Shown: positions 8,971-16,772 of the stretch, piece after piece
How positions within the stretch are numbered: position 1 is the first letter of the stretch
Layout: each line of letters begins with the position of its first letter
Origin: Tabrizicola sp.
Lineage (GTDB): Bacteria > Pseudomonadota > Alphaproteobacteria > Rhodobacterales > Rhodobacteraceae
Assembly (NCBI RefSeq): GCF_030373185.1
Contig: NZ_JAUCZH010000003.1
Location: 186,001-250,000, forward strand
Length of the DNA stretch: 64,000 nt
Direction: 5' to 3'
Program-made: the position numbers and the translations under genes
Notes under the pieces: generated by a model
The model's database searches: none
The model's input: only the letters and a program-made list of their open reading frames with translations
Told to the model about the DNA's origin: nothing

Positions 8971-9732
8971 TCAGGCAGCCATCGCCGGCTTCTTGCCAAG
9001 GATGATCATGCCAAGGATGTCTTCGTCGGTGACTTCATCGACGTTCACGGTGCCGACAAGCTGGCCGTTCTTCATCACGCTTGCCCGGTCACACAGCTTC
9101 ATGACGTTGTGGATGTCGTGCTCGATCAGGAAGATGCCAAGGCCCTGCGCTTTCAGTTCCTGTATCAGTTCGGCCACCATCTGCGTCTCATGCGGGCCAA
9201 GGGCGGCGGTGGGTTCGTCCATGATCAGGATGCGGGCGTTGAAATAGACCGCGCGCGCAATGGCGACCGATTGGCGCTGACCACCCGAAAGGGCGGACAC
9301 CGGCACGTTGAACTTGCGGAAGTTGGGGTTGAGCCGCCCCATGATCTTGCGCGTTTCGGCTTCCATCCTTGATTCGTCAACGAAGCCGAAGTTGTTCACC
9401 AGCTCGCGCCCCAAAAACAGGTTCGAGGCGGCATCAAGGTTATCTGCCAGCGCAAGCGTCTGGTAGATCGTCTCGATGTTCTGGGTGCGGGCGTCGCGGG
9501 GGTTGTTGATCTCAACCTCCTGGCCGTTGATCAGGATCTGCCCGGCATCGGCCTTGTAGGCGCCTGACAGGCATTTGATCAGCGTCGACTTGCCCGCCCC
9601 GTTGTGGCCCAGAAGGCCCACAACCTCACCCGGGTAAAGATCGACCGTGACGTGATCTACCGCCTTGATCCCCCCGAAGGCTATCGAGATGTCGCGCAGT
9701 TCGACAAGCGGGGTTCCGGTTCTGTCTACCAT
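8971..9732 (-). CDS. Sugar ABC transporter ATP-binding protein (single-domain, FrcA-like)
   Basis: A 253-residue ATPase with Walker [10 protein letters not shown], signature LSGGQRQ, Walker [10 protein letters not shown] and switch His in LIEHD. Most ribose/xylose-type importers use an ATPase of about 500 residues with two fused domains. This one has a single domain, like the fructose transporter protein FrcA, and must act as a homodimer. It lies between the permease gene (12 bases upstream) and xylB. Function as the xylose importer ATPase is inferred from operon context. Confidence 0.92.
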   Translation of the reverse strand: MVDRTGTPLVELRDISIAFGGIKAVDHVTVDLYPGEVVGLLGHNGAGKSTLIKCLSGAYKADAGQILINGQEVEINNPRDARTQNIETIYQTLALADNLDAASNLFLGRELVNNFGFVDESRMEAETRKIMGRLNPNFRKFNVPVSALSGGQRQSVAIARAVYFNARILIMDEPTAALGPHETQMVAELIQELKAQGLGIFLIEHDIHNVMKLCDRASVMKNGQLVGTVNVDEVTDEDILGMIILGKKPAMAA

Positions 9733-9744
9733 TGTTTCAGCCCC

Positions 9745-11145
9745 TTACTTGATGCGTTTGCGGTAAACGATGTCGAGGAACACGGCGAGCACGAGGGCCA
9801 CGCCGATCACGATGCGCTGGTAAGAGCCGTCACCAAAGCCGATCAGCACCATGCCGGTCTGGAGCGAGGTCAGGATCAGTGCGCCAATGATGGCGCCATA
9901 GATCGTGCCGACGCCCCCGGCCAGCGAGGTGCCGCCAACCACGGCTGCGGCGATGACGTAAAGTTCGTCAAGGTTGCCCATCGCGTTGGTGGCACTGTTC
10001 TGGCGTGCCGAGCCGATCACGGCAGCGATGCCGGCCAGACCGCCCATCAGGGTGAAGATCTTCACCGTCATCGCGCGGGTGTTGATGCCCGAAAGGGCTG
10101 CCGCTTCGGGGTTGCCGCCGATGGCAAAGACATAGCGGCCAAAGCGGGTGCGGGTCATCAGGATGGTCATGAAGATGGCCACCGCGATCATGATCAGCAC
10201 CGGGTAGGCGAAGCCATGGCCAAAGGTGGCGCAGACACCGGTGCTGATGGTGTCGTTAGACTGGGCGCAGGCCGGGGCTTCCTGTCCAAGGTTGGCGTAG
10301 TATTTCTGGATGTTGCCGCGCGGCCAGATGTAGGAATTGACGATCGCGGTCGCGCCGATGATCACCGCGCAGACCAGACCGATCACGAAAGTCTCGGCCC
10401 AGACCGGGCGCAGGGCGAAGCCGTGGCGCTGGCGTGCCTTGCGGCCGGCAAGGAAGGCCCATACCACGAAGACGCAGGCGATGACGCCGAAGATCCAGCT
10501 GCCGGTCCGGCCAAGCGCGCCGAATGACCCGCCGCCGATCAGCGCGAAGGTGTCATCCAGGGGCGCGATGGTCTTGCCGCCAGCTACAAGGAAGGCCGCC
10601 CCGCGCCACACCAGAAGGCCGCCAAGGGTGACGATGAAGGCCGGAATGCCGAGGAAGGCGATCAGCACGCCCTGAAACGCCCCGATCAGCGCGCCCATGG
10701 CGATGCCGAAAGCGACGGTGATGATCCAGATCGACGGATGGCCAAGGCCAAGGGCGGGGGTCAGGTATTCAACCTGCAACAGGCCCATATACATGCCGAC
10801 CATGCCCATGATCGACCCGACCGACAGGTCGATGTTGCGGGTGATGATGACCAGCACCATGCCGGTTGCCATGATCCCGATATAGGCGGTCTGGACCGAA
10901 AGGTTCCACAGGTTGCGCGGGGTCAGAAAGCCGTTCGCCTCAAACTGCGAAGCGCCAAGCAGCATGCTGGGGCGGCCAAGGACAAGGGCGGAATAGGCCT
11001 CGAAGGCCAGCCAGATCAGCAAGAGCGCTCCAACCATGCCCAGAAGGCGCGGGTCAATCTCGGTTGCGCGCAGGAAACGGGAAAAGCCGTTTTCCCGGGG
11101 CGCATGGGGCGTGTGGGTCGTCGGGGATTGGGGTGTGTCGGTCAT
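9745..11145 (-). CDS. Sugar ABC transporter permease (XylH/FrcC-like)
   Basis: A 466-residue inner-membrane permease of the ribose/xylose/fructose class with about ten hydrophobic segments. The class signature region reads GIPAFIVTLGGLLVWRGAAF, followed later by RQNSATNAMGNLDELYVIAA. ATG 11145 has a GAGGAC ribosome site; the longer frame to 11214 adds a poor N-terminus. A soluble insertion of about 40 residues (NSYIWPRGNIQKYYANLGQ and on) interrupts the middle of the protein. A strong hairpin separates the gene from the upstream binding-protein gene. Confidence 0.92.
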   Translation of the reverse strand: MTDTPQSPTTHTPHAPRENGFSRFLRATEIDPRLLGMVGALLLIWLAFEAYSALVLGRPSMLLGASQFEANGFLTPRNLWNLSVQTAYIGIMATGMVLVIITRNIDLSVGSIMGMVGMYMGLLQVEYLTPALGLGHPSIWIITVAFGIAMGALIGAFQGVLIAFLGIPAFIVTLGGLLVWRGAAFLVAGGKTIAPLDDTFALIGGGSFGALGRTGSWIFGVIACVFVVWAFLAGRKARQRHGFALRPVWAETFVIGLVCAVIIGATAIVNSYIWPRGNIQKYYANLGQEAPACAQSNDTISTGVCATFGHGFAYPVLIMIAVAIFMTILMTRTRFGRYVFAIGGNPEAAALSGINTRAMTVKIFTLMGGLAGIAAVIGSARQNSATNAMGNLDELYVIAAAVVGGTSLAGGVGTIYGAIIGALILTSLQTGMVLIGFGDGSYQRIVIGVALVLAVFLDIVYRKRIK

Positions 11146-11252
11146 GTCCTCGTCCAGCCTGAGAGAGGGATTGGCTGTGCCGGTGCAGTGTGCTGCCCAG
11201 CACACCGATACCACCCCGCTTGAGGCGATCGGCCATTTGCCAGAATGGGAAA

Positions 11253-11281
11253 CCGGCGCCGCCCCCTTGGGGCAGCGCCGG
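11253..11281 (-). other. Intercistronic stem-loop between binding-protein and permease genes
   Basis: A near-perfect GC hairpin (arms CCGGCGC and GCGCCGG, continued by GCCCC/GGGGC) lies 14 bases past the binding-protein stop and well before the permease ATG. Read on the minus strand it is not followed by a U-run, so it looks more like an mRNA-stabilising or attenuating element than a full terminator. Such elements commonly keep periplasmic binding protein levels above permease levels; that role is inference. Confidence 0.6.
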
Positions 11282-11294
11282 AACTGGTCTCAGA

Positions 11295-12320
11295 TCACTG
11301 GCAAGCAGCGACGTCGGCAGCAGCGCCTTCGCAAGCCTGCTCTTTGGTGATGTGACCGGCCTCGATCGCAATGGCCAGCGTGTCCTTGGTGATCGGGGTC
11401 GGGTCCAGAAGGATCGCATTCATTTCAATGCCCTTCTCGCCGCCCGAGAACTTGGTTGCGCCCGGAACGGCGTCCAGAGCAGCCCCTTCGGCCAGAGCCG
11501 AAGCGATTTCACCAGCGGCCTTGCCAAGCTGACGCGCATCCTTCCAGACCGAAACGGTCTGGGTGCCACGCGCAACGCGGTTGATCGCGGCAAGGTCGCC
11601 GTCCTGGCCACCCAGCGGGATCACGAGGCCCTGAGAGGCCAAGGCCGCAGCAGCACCACCGGCCATGCCGTCGTTCTGGCTCAGAACCGCGTCAACGTTG
11701 TTGTTGTTGGCGGTCAGGATCTGTTCCATGTTCTTCTGAGCGTTCTCTGGCTTCCAGCCGTCCGAGTTCGCTTCGCCGACGATCACGATGTCGCCCGAGG
11801 CAACAGCTGCGCCGATGACTTCTTCCATGCCCTGACGCAGGAAGCCGACGTTCGGGTCACCCGGGTCACCCTTGATGATCGCGTAGTTGCCCTTGGGGGC
11901 CACGGCGAACACCGATTGCGCGATGATGCGGCCGACGCCGACGTTGTCGAAGGTCAGGTAGAAGGTGCGGTCGTCCTCGATCAGGCGGTCATAGCCGACG
12001 ACCGGGATACCTTCGGCAGCGGCCTTGTCGATGGCCGGCCCGATGGCGTCCTTGTCCCAGGCGTTGATGACAAGCGCGTCAACGCCCTGTGCGATCAGCG
12101 CGTCGATGTCCGAAAGCTGCTTTTCAGCGGACGACTGGGCGTCAGCCGAAACATATTCATTGCCGGCAGCTTCGATGGCGGCCTTGATGGCTGCTTCGTC
12201 GATCTTCCAGCGCTCTTCCTGGAACTGGGCCCAGGAAACACCGATTTTCTTGCCTTCAGCAAGCGCGGCCGACGAGAAGCCGGTCACCGCCACGACGGCG
12301 GCGATAAGTGCGTTACGCAT
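11295..12320 (-). CDS. Periplasmic sugar-binding protein 1 (XylF-like)
   Basis: A 341-residue type I periplasmic binding protein with a signal peptide (MRNALIAAVVAVTGFSSAALA, cleavage after ALA). The mature N-terminus EGKKIGVSWAQFQEERW matches xylose-binding proteins. ATG 12320 has GGAGG eight bases upstream. Its start lies exactly 81 bases from the 22-bp promoter element, as in the upstream paralogue, which supports this start. It is a clear paralogue of the next gene upstream (shared blocks YDRLIEDxRxFYxTFDNVGVGRIIA and GDPxDxNVGFLRQGMEEVIGAAVA). Confidence 0.93.
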   Translation of the reverse strand: MRNALIAAVVAVTGFSSAALAEGKKIGVSWAQFQEERWKIDEAAIKAAIEAAGNEYVSADAQSSAEKQLSDIDALIAQGVDALVINAWDKDAIGPAIDKAAAEGIPVVGYDRLIEDDRTFYLTFDNVGVGRIIAQSVFAVAPKGNYAIIKGDPGDPNVGFLRQGMEEVIGAAVASGDIVIVGEANSDGWKPENAQKNMEQILTANNNNVDAVLSQNDGMAGGAAAALASQGLVIPLGGQDGDLAAINRVARGTQTVSVWKDARQLGKAAGEIASALAEGAALDAVPGATKFSGGEKGIEMNAILLDPTPITKDTLAIAIEAGHITKEQACEGAAADVAACQ

Positions 12321-12400
12321 AAGTATCCTCCCTATGGACATCAGCCAGCGTATGGCTGGCCCGACAGATTCGCCGGGACGGGCGGAAAAATGCCGTGAAT

Positions 12401-12422
12401 AATTTCAGTTGTCAAAATAAAA
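12401..12422 (-). promoter_or_regulatory. Promoter/operator element, copy 1 (identical 22 bp)
   Basis: A 22-bp element containing TTTCAGTTGTCAAAATAAA on the plus strand, identical to 13612-13633. On the transcribed (minus) strand it contains TTGACA, a good -35 box, inside an imperfect palindrome. It sits 81-102 bases upstream of binding-protein gene 1. A role as promoter plus operator for the ROK regulator is inferred. Confidence 0.65.
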
Positions 12423-12427
12423 GTGAC

Positions 12428-12455
12428 GGGCGCCGACCCGGCAGGATCAGCGCCC
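12428..12455 (-). terminator. Possible weak terminator after binding protein 2
   Basis: An inverted repeat (GGGCGC and GCGCCC, 16-base loop) about 54 bases past the stop of binding protein 2. On the minus strand it is followed by GTCACTTTTATTTT, so it may end part of the transcription from the upstream paralogue. The stem is short and the loop long. It directly abuts promoter element copy 1. Confidence 0.3.
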
Positions 12456-12508
12456 CATTGATTCACGGCCGTGCATCACCCTCTCCGGGCAACCGGGCGC
12501 TACCGGCC

Positions 12509-13531
12509 TCAGCAGCCCTTGACGCCGGGCAACGCACCAGCGCAGGCCTCACGCTTGGTGATATGGTCGGCTTCGATCACGAGGTTCAGGTTGTCGCGGG
12601 TGATCGGGGTCGGATTGAGCAGGATCGCGTTGAACGTCAGCCCCTTTTCGCCACCGCTGAAGCGGATGGAGTCCGGCACCCGGTCCATCGTGACGCCATC
12701 GGCCAGCAGTCCGGCGACCTTGCCGGTCACCTTGCCAAGCTCACGGTTGTTCTTCCAGACCGAGACGACCTGGGTGCCGCGCGCCACACGGTTGAGCGCC
12801 GCCGGGTCACCATCCTGCCCGCCAACAGGAATGCTCAGCCCCTGAGCCGCCAGCGCCTCGATCACCGCGCCGGCGATGCCATCGTTCTGCGCAAGGACCG
12901 CGTCAACCTTGTTGCCGTTGTCGGCAAGGATCTTTTCCATTGCCGCATAGGCGCTGTCGGGACGCCAGCCATCGGCATTCGCCTCGCCTACGATGGTGAT
13001 GGACCCGCCCGCGACGGCCGCACCAATCACTTCCTCCATGCCCTGCCGCAGAAAACCGACGTTTGCATCGGCCGGGTCGCCCTTCAGGATCACATAGTTG
13101 CCGTCGGGCCGGACCTGCCGAACCATGGCCGCGATGATCCGGCCGACGCCGACGTTGTCAAAGGTGATGTAGAACACCCGGCTGTCCTCGATCAGCCGGT
13201 CATAGCTGATCACCGGGATCCCGGCTGCGGTGGCAAGGTCGATGGCCGGAAGGATCGCTTCGCGGTCCACCGGAAGAATGACCAGCGCATCGACGCCTTG
13301 TTCGATCATCGTGCGGATGTCGTTCATCTGCTTTTCGGCAGAGGCTTCGGCATTGGCCGTGACATACTGGTTGCCATCGCGCTGGATCGACGAGCGCATG
13401 GCGGCTGCGTCAAACTTCCAGCGCGGTTCCTGAAAGTTCGACCAGGAAACTCCGATCTTCTTGCCTTCGGCAACCGCAGCCGACGAAAACACGCCAAGCG
13501 CCACAACTGCCAATATAATCAGCTTTCGCAT
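12509..13531 (-). CDS. Periplasmic sugar-binding protein 2 (XylF-like)
   Basis: A 340-residue paralogue of the adjacent binding protein with its own signal peptide (MRKLIILAVVALGVFSSAAVA, cleaved before EGKKIGVSW) and a GGAAGG ribosome site. The ligand-domain blocks are the same (ISYDRLIEDSRVFYITFDNVGVGR; FLRQGMEEVIGAAVAGG; VARGTQVVSVWKNNRELGK), and both proteins end in a Cys-containing tail. It is the promoter-proximal gene of the operon. The pair may bind different anomers or sugars (xylose, arabinose, xylosides); the sequence does not tell. Confidence 0.93.
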   Translation of the reverse strand: MRKLIILAVVALGVFSSAAVAEGKKIGVSWSNFQEPRWKFDAAAMRSSIQRDGNQYVTANAEASAEKQMNDIRTMIEQGVDALVILPVDREAILPAIDLATAAGIPVISYDRLIEDSRVFYITFDNVGVGRIIAAMVRQVRPDGNYVILKGDPADANVGFLRQGMEEVIGAAVAGGSITIVGEANADGWRPDSAYAAMEKILADNGNKVDAVLAQNDGIAGAVIEALAAQGLSIPVGGQDGDPAALNRVARGTQVVSVWKNNRELGKVTGKVAGLLADGVTMDRVPDSIRFSGGEKGLTFNAILLNPTPITRDNLNLVIEADHITKREACAGALPGVKGC

Positions 13532-13611
13532 CAGTCTTTTCCTTCCAGAACCGGCCAGATTATTGTGTGTCCGACCTTGAGGTCGAAATCGAGCAAGAAC
13601 GTGGCCGTCAC

Positions 13612-13633
13612 AATTTCAGTTGTCAAAATAAAA
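13612..13633 (-). promoter_or_regulatory. Promoter/operator element, copy 2 (identical 22 bp)
   Basis: This copy is identical over 22 bp to 12401-12422. It is placed 81-102 bases upstream of binding protein 2, exactly the spacing of copy 1. It lies between that gene and the divergent ROK regulator, 113 bases before the regulator's ATG, so one protein bound here could control both directions. Confidence 0.65.
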
Positions 13634-13746
13634 CTGGTGATCAAAACTTGGACGGGCTGGCGATCCACCTGATTTTCGGGGTTTCGCGGCAGGGTGGGCA
13701 ATGAATCTGGCCAAATGGCCACAAATTTACTTCGGAGACTGAATAA

Positions 13747-15024
13747 ATGCCGCGGGCGATCAGGCCGAAAGCAAGTGAGGGGCGCATGGGGGTCGGTCCG
13801 CTGATCCCGCCTTTGGCAGAATCGCAGCGACCCCTGCGGCAGCAGGTGTTCGAACTGGTGCGCGCGGCGGGCCTGATCCCCCGGGTGCAGGTGGCCAAGG
13901 ATCTTGGCGTCAGCCCTGCCAGCGTGACCACCATCACCTCGGAACTGATCGAGACCGGGCTGATCGAAGAGGTCGCCGCCCCGCGTGAAGGTGATGCCGG
14001 GCGCGGGCGGCCTGCCGTGGCACTGGGCGTGCGGGCCGATGCGCACCGCGTTGCCGGGATGAAACTTTCCGACCGGGAACATACCGCCGTCATCGTCGAT
14101 TTTGCGGGCAATCTGATTGCCGATGACGTGATTCCCCGCAGGCCGGGGCCAATGTCGGTGACCGAGATTCTGGATGCCATCGAGGATCTGCTGAACCGGG
14201 TCTGCACCAAGGCTGGCATGGCGCGGGCGGACCTGTCGGCTGTCGGGATCGGGGTGCCGGGCTTTGTCGATTCTGCGGAAGGCATGGTGCTTTGGTCTTC
14301 CGTTCTTGCTGACCGGGCGGTGCCACTGGCGGCGCGGGCCGGGGCGCGGCTGGGCTTGCCGGTGACCATCGACAATGACGCGAACCTTGTGGCGCTGGCC
14401 GAACTGTGGTTCGGCGCCGGGCGCAGCCTGTCGGATTTCGCGGTGGTCACCATCGAACACGGCGTCGGCATGGGGTTCGTGATGAACCACCGCATCTATC
14501 GCGGCGCGCAGCGGGTCGGGATGGAGCTGGGCCACACCAAGGTGCAGCTTGACGGTGCCTTGTGCCGTTGCGGCCAGCGCGGCTGTCTGGAAGCCTATAT
14601 CGCCGACTATGCCCTTGCCCGCGAGGCGACGACGGCGCTGAACTGGGGTCACAAGGAAGGCCAGTCGATCGCGGTGCTTCTGGAAAGCCTTTACGACCAC
14701 GCCAAGGCCGGGAACGCGACTGCAAAGTCGATCTTTCGCCGCGCCGGGCGCTATCTGGCGGTAGGGCTGTCGAATGTGATCAATCTCTTCGACCCAGCGC
14801 TGATCATCCTGTCGGGTGAGCGGATGCGCTATGACTATCTTTACGCCGCCGAGACGCTTGCCGAGATGGAGAGCCTTGTGATCGCCACCGGCCGCCCCCG
14901 CCCTCCGATCGAGATCCACGCCTGGGGCGACCTGCTGTGGGCGCATGGCGCGGCGGCCCTGGCGCTGTCGGCGGTCAGCGAGGCGATCCTGAGCGGGCAG
15001 GTGTTGGGCGTTGCGGCGGAGTAA
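13747..15024 (+). CDS. xylR: ROK-family transcriptional regulator, XylR-like
   Basis: A 425-residue ROK protein with GGAG ten bases before ATG 13747. Residues about 20-85 are a winged helix-turn-helix (LRQQVFELVRAAGLIPRVQVAK, then SVTTITSELIETGLIEEV). The sugar-kinase-like domain follows (GIGVPGFVDS; DNDANLVALAELWFGAGR). The ROK zinc motif is present (GHTKVQLDGALCRCGQRGCLEAY). It is divergent from the xylose-type operon. Repression relieved by xylose is the usual behaviour of this family and is inferred here. Confidence 0.9.
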   Translation: MPRAIRPKASEGRMGVGPLIPPLAESQRPLRQQVFELVRAAGLIPRVQVAKDLGVSPASVTTITSELIETGLIEEVAAPREGDAGRGRPAVALGVRADAHRVAGMKLSDREHTAVIVDFAGNLIADDVIPRRPGPMSVTEILDAIEDLLNRVCTKAGMARADLSAVGIGVPGFVDSAEGMVLWSSVLADRAVPLAARAGARLGLPVTIDNDANLVALAELWFGAGRSLSDFAVVTIEHGVGMGFVMNHRIYRGAQRVGMELGHTKVQLDGALCRCGQRGCLEAYIADYALAREATTALNWGHKEGQSIAVLLESLYDHAKAGNATAKSIFRRAGRYLAVGLSNVINLFDPALIILSGERMRYDYLYAAETLAEMESLVIATGRPRPPIEIHAWGDLLWAHGAAALALSAVSEAILSGQVLGVAAE

Positions 15025-15052
15025 CCTTGAGGGGCGTGCCTGTGGCTGGCCG

Positions 15053-15106
15053 CCGGGGGTTTCACACCCCCGGACCCCCGTGGGATATTTTCCCAGAGAG
15101 GAAGCA
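15053..15106 (+). repeat. Dispersed intergenic hairpin repeat, copy A
   Basis: A hairpin (CCGGGGG and CCCCCGG around TTTCACA) followed by ACCCCCGTGGGATATTTTCC and a GAGAGGAAGC tail. The same architecture recurs in opposite orientation at 22361-22450. It lies in the convergent gap between xylR and the SDR gene, where it may also help end transcription. Confidence 0.5.
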
Positions 15107-15123
15107 AATTTTAGTCAAATTCT

Positions 15124-15969
15124 TCAGGCTTTCAGATCTTCATCGCGCAGCAGGGCGGCCAGTCCTGCGGGATAGTCGGGGTAAAGCAGCCTGACACCGA
15201 GTTCAGTCTTGATCCGGTCATTCCGCGTGCGCTTGGATTCGCCGTAAAAACTGCGGGCCATCGGGCTCATATCTGCCTCATCGAAGGGGATTGCTGGCGG
15301 ATCGGGCAGGCCCAGCAGGCGGGCGGCGTGGCAAAGCACGTCTTCGGGTGGGGCGGGGTTGTCGTCGCAGACGTTGTAGGCGGCCCCCGGATTGGGGCGG
15401 CGGATCGAGGCTTCCAGCACCTGCGCAATGTCATCGACATGGATCCGGCTGAAGACCTGACCGGGTTTGATCACCCGGCGCGCAGTGCCGTCGCGGACCT
15501 TTTCAAACGGGCCGCGACCGGGGCCATAGATCCCGGCAAGGCGGAAAACATGCACGGCCAGACCGGTGGCCAGCCATTGCGTTTCGGCCAGAACGCGTTG
15601 GCGGCCGCGGTCAGAGGCGGGGGTCAGCGGGGTGGTTTCATCGACCCATCCGCCTTTGTGATCGCCATAGACGCCGGTGGTGGAAAGATAGCCGACCCAT
15701 CCCGCCTTGGTCTGCGCCAGTTCGGGTGCCGCTTGCAGGAAGGGATCGCCCGCCGCATCGGGTGCGGCAGAGGCAAGGATATGGGTTGCCTCGGCCAGTG
15801 CCGGGCCAAGGTCGCCGGGCCAAAGGAGCGGTTCCACCCCCTCGGCGCGGAAGGCCTCGGCCTTGGCTGTGCTGCGGGTGGTGCCGATGACCCGCCAGCC
15901 TTGCGGGATCAGGCGGCGGGCAAGGGCCTGTGCGGAGTAGCCATGGCCAAGGGAAAGGAGCGTGCTCAT
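15124..15969 (-). CDS. NAD(P)-dependent epimerase/SDR family protein (YeeZ-like)
   Basis: A 281-residue atypical short-chain dehydrogenase/epimerase. The N-terminal LLSLGHGYSAQALARRL is a Rossmann glycine loop. Next come GWVGYLSTTGVYGDHKGGWVDE and FRLAGIYGPGRGPFEKVRDG, both typical of epimerase-like proteins. ATG 15969 is preferred because upstream residues are low-complexity and overlap the methyltransferase leader. The substrate is unknown. It is divergent from the methyltransferase gene. Confidence 0.8.
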   Translation of the reverse strand: MSTLLSLGHGYSAQALARRLIPQGWRVIGTTRSTAKAEAFRAEGVEPLLWPGDLGPALAEATHILASAAPDAAGDPFLQAAPELAQTKAGWVGYLSTTGVYGDHKGGWVDETTPLTPASDRGRQRVLAETQWLATGLAVHVFRLAGIYGPGRGPFEKVRDGTARRVIKPGQVFSRIHVDDIAQVLEASIRRPNPGAAYNVCDDNPAPPEDVLCHAARLLGLPDPPAIPFDEADMSPMARSFYGESKRTRNDRIKTELGVRLLYPDYPAGLAALLRDEDLKA

Positions 15970-16057
15970 GCGCCAACTATCGGGGGCCGCGCGGCGGGGT
16001 GCAAGGGCTTGCGATGGGCCGCGGCCGGGTCCAGTCTGGGCAAGACAGGAGGTGGGC

Positions 16058-16693
16058 ATGGATCAAGGGTTGAAGGGCGCGCTTTCGCTGGCGGGGCAAG
16101 ATGCGTGCCAGCGCTACTATCAAAGTTGGGCCGACAGCTATGACAGCGGCTTTGCGAGGGAAATGGAGTATCGCCTGCCTGCCCATGTTGCCGCGGCGTT
16201 TCTTGGGGCGGGGGGGTCCGGTCCGGTTCTGGATGTGGGTGCAGGTACCGGGCTTCTGGCCGAACGGCTGCGTGAAATGGGGTTTGACGGCGAAATCGAC
16301 GCCGCCGATTTTTCGGCCAAGATGCTGGCTCGGGCGGCGGAAAAGCGGCTTTATGCCGGGCTTTATCGGGCCGATATCACGCAGCCCCTTGCCTTGCCGC
16401 GCCGCTATGGAGGCATCGTCAGTTCCGGCACCTTCACGTCGGGGCATGTGGGGCCGGAGGCATTGCCGCATCTGTTGGACATGGCTTTGCCCGGAGCGCT
16501 TGTCGCCTTGTCGATCAACCGTCGGGTCTGGACATCTGTGGGGTTTGACCGGGCCCTGGAACAGTTGACGGCCGAGGCGCGGATTGCCGACCTGCGCCTG
16601 CCCGAAGTCGAGGTTTACGGCGCGGCGGCCACCGCGCTGGACGCCGACCATGCCGGCGACCGGGCGCTGGTGGCTTTGTTCAGCGTGGTCTGA
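16058..16693 (+). CDS. Class I SAM-dependent methyltransferase
   Basis: A 211-residue methyltransferase. Motif I is VLDVGAGTGLLAERL (residues about 55-69), then IDAADFSAKML at the ribose-binding acidic position and IVSSGTFTSGHVG near motif IV. ATG 16058 follows a strong AGGAGG site. The substrate is unknown; the ending FDRALEQLTAEARIADLRLPEVEVYG gives no clue. It is followed 79 bases later by the AMP nucleosidase gene on the same strand. Confidence 0.82.
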   Translation: MDQGLKGALSLAGQDACQRYYQSWADSYDSGFAREMEYRLPAHVAAAFLGAGGSGPVLDVGAGTGLLAERLREMGFDGEIDAADFSAKMLARAAEKRLYAGLYRADITQPLALPRRYGGIVSSGTFTSGHVGPEALPHLLDMALPGALVALSINRRVWTSVGFDRALEQLTAEARIADLRLPEVEVYGAAATALDADHAGDRALVALFSVV

Positions 16694-16772
16694 AGCCCGC
16701 CTGTCATCACGGCGTCACTTGCGAAGGGATAGGGGTTTCGGCTTATATGCCGGATCAACTTCAGGACGTGAA

